Of a stretch of 64,000 nucleotides of DNA, positions 52,950 to 61,890 are shown piece by piece; position 1 is the first letter of the stretch, and each line of letters opens with the position of its first letter. The translations under genes and the position numbers were made by a program. A model generated the notes under the pieces. That model was not told the origin of the DNA, searched no databases, and worked only from the letters and a program-made list of their open reading frames with translations. The DNA is from Tipula vernalis (Eukaryota > Arthropoda > Insecta > Diptera > Tipulidae): positions 103,765,930-103,829,929 of the forward strand of contig OY282560.1 of the NCBI GenBank assembly GCA_958295665.1. Direction: 5' to 3'.

Positions 52950-54790
52950 GTCAGGTTCGTCTATCTTTGGCATGATAAATTCCGATATTTTTGCCATCTG
53001 GACGGCACAGCTCATATGCGACATTCCCGATTTTACGTAATACTTTAGCTTCCAAGAATTTTGGTGCTAATTTTGCTGAATATTTCTTGGCCGCATCACT
53101 TTTTGGAAAAGTTTCGGACTACTACTGCTTGACTCTCAGATATTTCACGATTACGGCTCCTCAGGTTGTATACCTGTGCAATTCGGTTTTGTGCCTCCTC
53201 GAGTTTTGATAAAACCATTTGCTGACACAAACCCAGACGATTCTGTTTGGATTCAATGCTGAATTCTTCGTGAGATATCAAATTTAATTCATGCAACAAT
53301 TGGTAATCGTTCCCATGAGATATCAGGTGTTGCCCAAACATCAAGAAGTGCGGAGAGTATTGAGTAGAATCATGTTTTACATTATGTAACATTGATACGA
53401 TTTCGTGTAGGTGACTGTCCCACGTCCGATGGTCTCCTTTGATATATGCGCGTATTGCACTAAGTATTGAACGATTTACCCGCTCCGATGCGTAACACTG
53501 GGGGGAATATTTTGGTGTCAGAATATGGTTCACGCCATATCTATTTAACGAACTTTTTAAGCACAGCTCGTTGAATTGAATAGCATTATCGGAGGTTTTG
53601 GACTCAGGCACAGATAAAACGGTAAATATTTCTTCTTCGAGAAACTTACATGCGGCTGTTGCTAGTGCACTTCTTAACGCTTTGACAAAAATGTATTTGG
53701 TGTACAGATCTAAAAAGATCAGCACACCTTACAATTCCGCATATAGTTCTGCACCTGAGTAGCCATTCTCGGCCAAAAATAAAGTCGCTGCAATCTTTCC
53801 AGCGTTTTAGCGCGTCCTTGGTACGAGGATGACGGAGGATCGTGAGCTAAAAAGAAAAGATCATTAGTCAAAGAACGAGGTGTATAAAGTTTCCATACTG
53901 GAACATCAGGGAGAATATTAACAGAGCGATTCGAAGGATTTGCATACATTTTCTTGTTTGACACTCGAAAATTGACGTACTGCTCCGGTAAGTTTTTCAC
54001 GGCGGTGATCAACTGTAAATACTCAGCATCCTGAAATTTCGGATCATCGAGATCGACGTATAGCGAGTCTTCCAGAAAGGTCTTTTTGGTCCATGAGCCA
54101 TTTAAAGCTCGCATGGTCGGTGATGATGGTAAACGGGTACCCTTCGACATATGCCAGAAACTTTTTTACGCTGAGCACAGCGACCAGACACCATAGTTCG
54201 GTTATGGAGTAGTTCCGCTGTGCTGCAATAAGCTTCTGTGACATATATGCGATAGGGTGCACATTGGATGTAGAAAAGCTGGTCAAAGTTCAGATGCGTT
54301 AGAACTGGAGCTGTAGTTAGAGCAAGCTTCAAATTTTCAAAGGCTTCCTGGCTTTTTTCGTTCCAAAGACATTTTTTACTTTTTTTCAGCATATCTGATA
54401 TCGGACCTGCCAAAGTGGCATATGAAGGAATACACCTCCGATACCACCCGGACAATCCTAAGAATTGCCGAACCTTTTTCACTATGTTTGGAACAGGAAA
54501 ATCCATAATGGCTTTTACTTTATCTAGGTTTACCCGGAGACAACTGTCGCCAACCACGTACCCTGGATAACGTATCTCCTTCAACAGGAACTTACTCTTT
54601 TCTAAGTTCACAGTTAGCCCTGCTTTTTGAAGAAGAGAGGATACTTGATCAAGCAAGTTGATATGTTAATCAAAATTTCCGGACGTAACGAGGAGATCGT
54701 CCAAAAAAACAAACACCTGCTCATGGAGCTGGTGCGGTAACTCTAGTTTTTGCACTTCCGATTCCTTATCCATTTCCTAATTAATTACAG
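52950..54790 (-). pseudogene. Ty3/gypsy pol remnant (RT, RNase H, integrase)
   Basis: Minus strand, from high to low coordinate. RT end: HEQVFVFLDDLLVTSGNFD (about 54725-54665), LLQKAGLTVNLEKSKFLLKEIRY, VRQFLGLSGWYRRCIPSYA and WNEKSQEAFENLKLALTTAPVL (to about 54300). RNase H: HPIAYMSQKLIAAQRNYSITELWCLV and FTIITDHASFKWLMDQKDLSGRLA (54250-54070). Integrase zinc region: FLAHDPPSSSYQGRAKTLERLQ...MRNCKVC, second His replaced (about 53855-53720). Integrase core: LDLYTKYIFVKALRSA, SDNAIQF (usual DNG) and NHILTPKYSPQCYASERVNRS (53710-53450). The end KLAPKFLEAKVLRKIG...IGIYHAKD is at about 53085-52965. Frames change four times. QKDLSGRLARW-type RNase H is typical of one gypsy lineage. Confidence 0.85.
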
Positions 54791-55029
54791 GTTGATAAGA
54801 AGAAATTTGGCACTCGGCACAATAAGATGTGTGGCTGTTATTTTATATGGAAATTTCACCCCAAACTTCGAGCTGATGTGAAAAGCCATTTGCCATTTTT
54901 CTTCTTTAGGCCAAGGCACTGAAAACACTTCTCGGTCGGTCCAACAAAGCCTTGCCTATTTTCCATTTTCTTTTTCACTCTCTACTAATATTTGTGCACG
55001 TTGAATTTTCACTAGTAAATAGATTGATT

Positions 55030-55200
55030 GTTAACTAGATGTAGGATCGTGTGGTGCTTTCACTGACATGTTTTGCATCTTCTTTTAGCTTTACATTAAT
55101 AAACTGAATGACCTTCACTAAGGCAGTTAAAACATCTGAGATGTCTCTTAGTATATTCTCTACGACGAATAAGATCCAAAATTTATTGGAAAATGAGGCA
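55030..55200 (-). pseudogene. gag zinc-knuckle remnant
   Basis: The minus strand reads RRREYTKRHLRCFNCLSEGHSVY, stop, CKAKRRCKTCQ, stop, KHHTILHLVNNQS. This is the double cysteine-histidine motif (CxNCLxxGHxxxxC ... CxxCxxKHHTxLH) typical of BEL/Pao and some gypsy gag proteins. Two in-frame stops mark it as dead. It could be the gag of the gypsy element at 52950-54790, with the protease region deleted, or a separate BEL/Pao piece. Confidence 0.7.
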
Positions 55201-55266
55201 GTAAAACATGTGGTTCACCCCTCAACAATCTTTTCACTTACTGAACATTTTGGGCGGGTGATAGCT

Positions 55267-55464
55267 TCAAATTTTCATTCCCGCTTGAGACTTACAAATC
55301 GTAAAATGATTGCCACTCCCTATATAGTTCGCATCAAATGGGACGATCGCTGTCGGCGGTAACTTAAAATCACTGGTATGCCCCTTAAAGCTTACGCAAA
55401 TCGACGTATTGGTGTACCCATAAATGATACAATCTCGCGTATAAAATTTCACAATTACTTGCAA
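55267..55464 (-). pseudogene. unidentified frame upstream of the gag knuckle
   Basis: A 65-codon minus frame (VKFYTRDCIIYGYTNTSICVS, TAIVPFDANYIGSGNHFTI) with a mixed composition that looks more coding than its surroundings. It is placed where gag would precede the knuckle at 55030-55200, but I see no diagnostic motif. An opposite-strand frame at 55108-55362 overlaps it and is taken as a shadow. Confidence 0.2.
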
Positions 55465-55857
55465 ATTTACACATGCATGACATGGTGAATGAGTTTTCTA
55501 TATAGCAAAACTAAATATACTCTGGGAGTCTGTACTTTCCAAGTAACTGTAATCGGGCTGTAGTTTTCGTAATTTTATCTTATGGCCGTGTTGGAATGAC
55601 GATGTGTTAAACGGTAATAAAAATTACCACATGATTTGCGTCATAATTATTGTTATCTGAGATGACACTGGTGGCGATAATGTTAAAAATAAAAATTAAT
55701 GTATTACGAGTACAATATAATTCCAAGCATTTTGTTGTTATATATTTAATTTATTTAATCAGTAAACTAAACAGTAACAGAATTTTTAAATCCTTATCAA
55801 ATACATCGAATGAACGACGCGTTTTTACTTCACAAATCTTAGTTTCTGATGGTTCCC
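55465..55857. other. non-coding
   Basis: No gene was recognised. Confidence 0.4.
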
Positions 55858-56034
55858 CTACTGCAATTCATAAATTTTTAATGCCCGCCTGATTATCGTT
55901 CGTTTAGATTTTTCATATGCTTCCCGGCACTCGTACGTATTAGTGGCGACCAGAAAATGAAGTTTACATTCCCGTTGCAATATTGATTTGCGATCAAACA
56001 TACTTTCGAACTGGGCTGGTTCACTGGCAATTTT
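55858..56034 (-). CDS. putative terminal exon of an unidentified gene
   Basis: The minus strand has a strong acceptor (TTGGTTGGTTTTTTTACAG, ending 56035). It is followed by 58 codons and a TAG stop: KIASEPAQFESMFDRKSILQ, RECKLHFLVATNTYECREAY, EKSKRTIIRRALKIYELQ. Codon third positions are richer in G/C (GCC, CAG, CTG, GTC, TAC, GAG, CGG) than in the AT-rich surroundings, which supports real coding. The segment is basic and helical-looking. I do not recognise the family. Upstream exons would lie at higher coordinates and none was identified. Confidence 0.4.
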   Translation of the reverse strand, partial: KIASEPAQFESMFDRKSILQRECKLHFLVATNTYECREAYEKSKRTIIRRALKIYELQ

Positions 56035-56103
56035 CTGTAAAAAAACCAACCAAGAAATTTTTAAAAAACTTGATTAGACCAAATTATTGGAACGTGAAAT
56101 TAG

Positions 56104-56349
56104 GGGGGAATACTTTGTGACTATTTGGGTTATTTTGATGAATTAAATTTCAATACGTTATGGGTTTTAATAAATACAGCGATCGAAATTTTGGTAGTGG
56201 TTTTATCCATTTTTTGCTCTGAGCTATTGCCCTTATATTTTCTTGAAACTTTCGGTTCCACCAAAACTTACCCGCATTCCGTGAACGACTACGATGAAAA
56301 CGATACGACTTCAAGTTTAAGCAGAACTCCTGAAGCGATGGTTAAATAG
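56104..56349 (+). CDS. putative terminal exon with a membrane segment
   Basis: The plus strand has an AG at 56102-56103 and an open frame of 81 codons to TAG (56347-56349). GGILCDYLGYFDELNFNTLW is followed by the hydrophobic VLINTAIEILVVVLSIFCS, ELLPLYFLETF, and a polar Ser/Thr/Asp tail ending TPEAMVK. The pattern (last transmembrane helix, LLPL, polar cytoplasmic tail) suits a membrane transporter C-terminus, but no family is recognised and the acceptor lacks a long pyrimidine tract. It sits back to back with the minus-strand exon-like frame at 55858-56034, so at most one may be real. Confidence 0.3.
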   Translation, partial: GGILCDYLGYFDELNFNTLWVLINTAIEILVVVLSIFCSELLPLYFLETFGSTKTYPHSVNDYDENDTTSSLSRTPEAMVK

Positions 56350-56689
56350 GGAATGACAGTAAAGTGGGCGTAATCAACATCGTGATCAATATAAAATGGC
56401 TGGAATCGCATGAAGCAGCACAAATTCATCGTAACACATTCTGATAACACGGATCAACTGTTGACCAATCTTAATATCTAAAGTCAAAATATGAGTCTAT
56501 GAAAATAGTCCCCAATTGTGTTCGAAACAATATCAGTTCTACACTTGTTAGGTGTAATGAGTTTGTGCTGATAAGCTTTTACAATAGTAGATTGTTGACC
56601 ATACCTGCAAGTTGAGGCCAACATTTTAAACTTTATCGGTTATAAACAGTAATAAGTTTTATGAAGGTCTTACAGGTCTTTTAGCAAAC
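56350..56689. other. non-coding
   Basis: No gene was recognised. Confidence 0.4.
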
Positions 56690-57290
56690 ATTTCGAGCAC
56701 CGTCGCTGTGGAGTTCAAGCTAGGTTTCCGATAATTTTACCGGAAACGAATTTAATTTTACGGTGAAACGATGAAAGCTCGATACGTGGTTCCATACAAT
56801 GGACGACGATCAACGGATGATTAACAAAGAATGGTCTTCAAAGACGGAAATAAGCAAACAGCACTTGTACAAGTTGCAAATTAAAATGGGAAAGTTACTG
56901 CATGGTTTCAACACAATCGAGAAGATGCAACCACTACATTTTGTTGTCTTCCGATGACGAGTATTAAAATTGCCTAGCCGAAGCGTTGGTTTTCAAAATG
57001 CTTCACAAATGTGGCAAATATTCGGATTCATCGGATTCAAAGCGGCGAATGAAGAGTTAGAGGCTGACAGGCTCATGGGAATATTAATCCTTCATCAATA
57101 TGATGCATTCGTAAAGATTAAATAAGTAATCGACTTTGCTGATTATCGCAAGCTCTTTTATATTATTGGTCAAGGAGGTTCTGCCAAGACCTATCACTAC
57201 AATACTTTGAGCGGTTTATTCAGACGGACTTGGATTTGTGTCCATAGAAATTGCTGCAACTTTAGGGCCTTTCTTCGGTGGTCAGGTATG
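56690..57290 (+). pseudogene. Helitron helicase-like protein remnant
   Basis: Broken plus-strand frames read ARYVVPYNGRRSTDD (about 56780), NGKVTAWFQHNREDA (about 56885-56935; Helitron proteins carry a TLTAWFxxNxx motif between Rep and helicase) and KLFYIIGQGGSAKTYHYNTLSG (about 57150-57215). The last is the Walker A region of Pif1/Helitron helicase (FIxGPGGTGKTFLYNTLL), with Thr-Gly replaced by Ser-Ala. A block IEIAATLGPFFGGQV follows, matching the SSGIAALLLPGGRT position. Frameshifts and stops are frequent. No Helitron TC or CTRR end was identified. Confidence 0.6.
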
Positions 57291-57595
57291 AAGTTGCTCG
57301 GGGGATTCAAGTTGGCACTTGCAATTTCCACAAGTGCTCGTGTTACCTCCACGTGGTGACCGCTAGTAACTAGGATGCTGATTCTTTGTCTTCTAGGCTA
57401 AAACACGGCACTAAAGGAGTCAACCTTAAACAAATCGCTGGGCTGGGTTAAGATGTTAATCGTACTGTGCTTGTCGATAATCGACAAGACTGGAGGCTCA
57501 GCTTTAAAACTAGCTCAGTCGCTAACGGTGGATCCGGATACTTGGCGCCCTCCGGATTAAGTAGCCTTATCTGTGTACTGTGGATCTCTGCACAG

Positions 57596-58820
57596 ATGGA
57601 CATTTTTTCTCCGCTACTCGTGGGACCAATTATGGATCCCAACAAAAACACACAACAACAAAAAGAGTCCGGCTCTCTAAAATATCCGGAAAATGTGGAC
57701 AACGAGACACGTGTCTTTAAGCCTGCCCGTAAGTCTACAAATAATCGACAAGACATAAGCTCAAGCAAGGCTGGTCCCTCCACTCAGGTCACCAAATCTG
57801 ACTATATAAATACAAAGCGGAACCAAAGCACGAATGAAGCTAGTTCCTCAAAACCAACCTATAATACTAGAAGGAAGGCCTGGAGGGCCTGGTTAAGATC
57901 AATAATATCTCGCCAGAAGACAGAACGGATAAAGGCAAAGCCACGCTTGCGTGGGCAAAAAAAACCACCGAGACAAAATCGGAAGGCCCTTCAGCTGGCT
58001 CACAGCTTAAAAGAAACAGATCTCAGGAGGAAAGTCCTAAGATCGCAAAGCGAACAAAACTCCAGGCCACCGCTATGAGGCCTTTTAACGAGGTCCTCAA
58101 GGATCAGCTGGTTGTGGCAGTTATTGACAAATCCCAAGAGGATGGCAGTATCACGCCCGCCAATTGGAGGAAGGTGGAAGGGGCCTTATCCACCACCTAC
58201 CTGAAAGTCCTGTCGGAAAATCCAGGACCTGCTCCGACTTGTCGGGATGCGGGCTGGCACAGGAATCAGGTGAAACTGACTGCCTGTGCAGATCAGAGGT
58301 CCCTGCTGCTTTATAAGAAGGCAGTGGGGGGACTTGGCGAGGTATGGCCCGGAGCCAGCCTGGCTGTGATTGGTAGGGAGGAGATCTCCAGCATACCAAG
58401 AGCTATGGTGTACATTTCTTCGGAGCCTTGTGATCCGAAGGTGATACTCCAGTTGTTGCAGGTTGACAACCAAGATTTGCCAACGCACAATTGGAAAGTT
58501 GCCAAGCTCGAGGAGACAAAGGCTGACTATGGTCACTGACTGCGCTGGAAAAAACCAACGGTTTAATCAACTATGGTTTCAGTACAGTCACACTCAAGGT
58601 GTACAAGAAGGACGCGGACAAGCCGGAGGCTCCGGAGTCATCTTCAGAAACTACCGCGGTGCTTGATAGCTCATCTGCGTGCGCGGAGGTAGCTAGCCAA
58701 GCGGAAACTCTCTCCACGGACACGGAGATGTCAACGTCCATGGAATCTTTAAAGAGGCTCTCAGAGGACTTCTCATCAGGGGATGACTCTGATGTTACTG
58801 TGGTGGAGAAAAGGCTGTAG
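57596..58820 (+). pseudogene. LOA-like ORF1 (DUF4780-like), frameshifted
   Basis: The ATG at 57596 (MDIFSPLLVG...) starts a basic, Ser/Lys/Arg-rich region to 58078. It overlaps by four bases an ATG frame 58075-58539. That frame contains VVAVIDKSQEDGSITPANWRKVE, CRDAGWHRNQVKLTACADQRS, LYKKAVGGLGEVWPGASLAVI and DLPTHNWKVAKLEE, the conserved domain of fly LINE ORF1 (DUF4780-like, from memory). A further frame to 58820 gives an acidic Ser-rich tail. The ATGA overlap at 58075-58078 could permit stop-start coupling, but lesions elsewhere argue for decay. Confidence 0.75.
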
Positions 58821-61800
58821 AGATCACACTGACATTTCTTCAAGTCAACCTTTACCACTCTAAGGCAGCATCAGCTGCTCTAATTTTCAAAATTGGGAAA
58901 GAAGCGACAGATGTCGTCTTGATCCAGGAACCTTGGGTCACTGAAGACTGGGTACTTGAGCTAAAGAATCCCTATTATACCGGTTTTCCAATAAGAGGTT
59001 TCATTTTGAATAGCCTGCATTTTGGGCAGCTGTAGATTTTGAAGCTGTCATCTTTTGACATTTGACAAGTAAAAACTTCGCCATTACTAAAAATGGTACG
59101 ATACACGCTTCTACAACGCATTGAAATTCTGGGGAAGTACGGACACAAATGAACGAGGTGAGTTACTCCTTGATTACATTTTAAGTACTAACCTTCATAT
59201 ATGTAACATAGGCAGCAAGCCGACATTTATAACTAGTAATAGACAAGAGGTATTGGATATTACTTTGTCTCAAGCTTTTTGACGATTAGTTTATTAAATT
59301 GGAGAGTCTCGGAGGGCCACTCCTCTTCTGATCATTGTTATCTTCAATTTGAAATGGACTTGACTTCTCCAAAAGGTCCAATCTACAGAAACAGGAGGAA
59401 AACTAACTGGGATACCTTTAGAACTATTCTGGGTAATTCACTACCAGTTCCGGTGCCAAAACCTCCAAAAACTGCGCAAGAGCTCGATAGCTTGGTGGAC
59501 GAGTTGTCCAGCGCTTTTAATGAAGCGATACTGGGCTCTAGTCCCCTTAGCAGGGAACAAACACGTCGAAAATTCAAAAGACTCTTGAAAACAGCACGGA
59601 AAACCAAAGCTGCTGAAGACTAGGACTCCTATAAGGAAGTCCTCAACATTTACAAATATCAATTGAGAAGTGACAAGAACAGCTCTTGGAGACTATACTG
59701 TGGCAAAATTCAGGAGTCTTCGGAGATGTCTAGGCTACGCAAAGTACTAGCAACTGCTCCTTCATGCCAAGTTATCTTCAATGGCCGGATGGGATATTGG
59801 CCACTAATAGTGCGGAATCGCTGGAACATCTGATGGAAACTCATTTTCCTGGTTGTTCCGAATCTGTACCTAGCACATCAGTAGGTAAAAGGGCAAGTAG
59901 CCTCATAGGCCACATTATTAGCAGAAAAAAGATCCTGTGGGCGATAAACAGTTTTAAACCATATAAGTCGTCTGGTCTCGATGGTTTTATCCCTGCGGAT
60001 ATTCAACAAACTACGGATCTAACAATTTCCTGGTTAGATGTAATTTTCAAAGGCAGCCTAGAACTATGTCACATTCCTAGTAAATGGACAGAAGTGAAGG
60101 TTGTTTTCGTACCTAAAACGGGAAAACGCTCACACTGCAATCACAAAGACCTTAGACCGATTAACTTGTCTTCCTTCCATAATCTGTCGAATATAGAGAC
60201 TACGCAATGGTAACCTTCTTGGATATTCAGGGGGCCTTTAACAATGTGCTTCCAGGGGCTATAACTCGGGCAATTTCAGATTTGTGAGTGGATGAATCAC
60301 TCAAGGACTGGATAGATCAAATGCTAAGAGGCAGGGTCATAAATGCCAGTTTTGGAGAATCCTCCGTCAGAAGATTTGCAAGCAGAGGTACATTACAGGG
60401 TGGCGTACTGTCCCCCCTACTTTGGAACTTGGTCAAAAATGACCTGTTGCTGAGACTGGAGGACGGTGGCTTCAAGGTGGCTGCCTATGCGGATAATCTT
60501 GCTATTGGTGTCCGTGGTAATTATCCCGGCACCCTTGGTGTGCTTATGCAAAATGCCCTGGGCACTCTTTCATTATGGGCCAATGACTGTGGGTTGAATG
60601 TGAACCAATGACTGTGGGTTGAACAAAATGTGAACCAATGACTGTGGGTTGAACAAAACCCAATTGGTTCTCTTATCTAGGAAATATAAACTTCCTCATA
60701 TCGATCCTCTCACTTTAAATAGGTTCAGCTTGACTTTTACAGTTGAAGCGAAGTTTTTGGGTCTCATTTTGGATAGCAAATTAAAATGGAAACCTAATAT
60801 TCTGGAAAGGGTAAAGAAAGCTACGGTAGCGCTATACTCTTGCCATTCGGAAAGGGGGGGCTGGAGCCCCGCATCGTACATTGGCTTTATACTGCGGTAA
60901 TCAGACCCATACTCTTGTATGGGGTAATAGTCTGGTGGCCTGCTCTGGACAAAACTGTCAACCAAAAGCTGCTGACAAAAGTTCAGAGAACAATTTCTCT
61001 GTAGATCAGTGGTACACTGAGGAGCACATCCACTCAGGCACTAGAGACTCTGCTATTTTTGACTTCTCTAGATATGTTGGGGAAACAGTTGGCAGCTTGT
61101 ACTGCCATATGGCTGAAATCCATCTTAATGTGGACCTGCAACAATACAGACCACCGACTATACTGTCCCGTCACTATCTTTTGAAACAAAGTTCCGGACT
61201 AGGATCCCATCCAGGGAGGACTGGATGACAGGTGCAGTTTTGGAACCAGGAGTTATAAACTTCTTCTCTTATGGTTCAAAACGGGACGGGAAAGTCGGGG
61301 CTGGAGTGTTCCGCGAGGAACTTCTGTTAAATCTCCCCTTCCGTCTCCCCGACTACTGTAGCGTTTTTCAAGCTGAAGTAACTGCCATAAAGAAAGTCGT
61401 AGACTGGTTGAGGTATAATGTAATATCGGTTTGTAATATTCGCATATTTACGGACAGTCAGGCTGCCATTATAGCGCTGCAATCACACCTCCTCACGTCG
61501 AAAGTAGTCCAGAACTGTCTCTCATCTCTTAACGAGATGGCAGATCAGTTTAACATCCACATTTTATGGATGCCAGGACATTGTACAGTCATTATCACTC
61601 GTCGTCAAGTATCACTTCTTGCGTAATAACTCGGCAGGTCTGGCCAAAGTTGGACTTGACGAGATCCAAACAGCTGATCTCACTTCAGCGAAGTCAGATC
61701 AATGTGGTTGTTGTATTGATTACTGGGCACTGTCTCATAGGGAGGCATGCGAGTAGACTTGGTGTCTTCTCACATGACTACTGTCGTAGTTGCGAGGACG

Positions 61801-61890
61801 AAGAGGAGGAAGAGACAGTACTTCATCTTCTTTGCACCTGCCCTTGTCTGGCACGAAACAGACTCCGCCACCCAAACCTAAGCTAACCTA
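58821..61890 (+). pseudogene. LOA-like ORF2: endonuclease, RT, RNase H
   Basis: Broken frames in order. Endonuclease start: LTFLQVNLYHSKAASAALIFKIGKEATDVVLIQEPWV (about 58830-58940; quoted in part), then a gap. Linker at about 59310-59620. RT: HIISRKKILWAINSFKPYKSSGLDGFIP (about 59910-60000), FVPKTGKRS...LRPINLSSF, GTLQGGVLSPLLWNLVKNDLLLRL (about 60385-60455) and AAYADNLAIGV. The catalytic YADD is changed to YADN here (about 60480-60510). RNase H: SVFQAEVTAIKKVVDWLRYN, IFTDSQAAIIALQ and HILWMPGHC (about 61360-61590). Finger: CRSCEDEEEEETVLHLLCTCPC (about 61790-61850). It is inactive. Confidence 0.8.
60590..60660. repeat. short tandem duplication in the LINE
   Basis: AATGACTGTGGGTTGAA occurs three times at about 60581, 60606 and 60638, separated by (CAAAAT)GTGAACC spacers, a local 25-32 base duplication. 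The related copy at 63917 has one unit. Confidence 0.8.

Larger units (their letters stand above)
57310..61890 (+). mobile_element. LOA-like LINE, 3'-truncated copy
   Basis: The 5' UTR (57310-57595) shares CGTGTTACCTCC(A/C)CGTGGTGACC, GGCTAAA, GCACTAAAGGA and a CGGATAC...CCTCCGG block with the LINE at 26071. ORF1 and ORF2 follow. The copy stops at about 61890, right after the RHPNLS of the post-RNase H region. There it passes without spacer into internal ORF1 sequence of the next copy. The 3' UTR and tail are missing. Confidence 0.8.

Noticed and set aside
55108..55362. Plus-strand 84-codon frame
   Set aside because: The minus strand shows a gag zinc-knuckle motif across the same interval, so this is its shadow.
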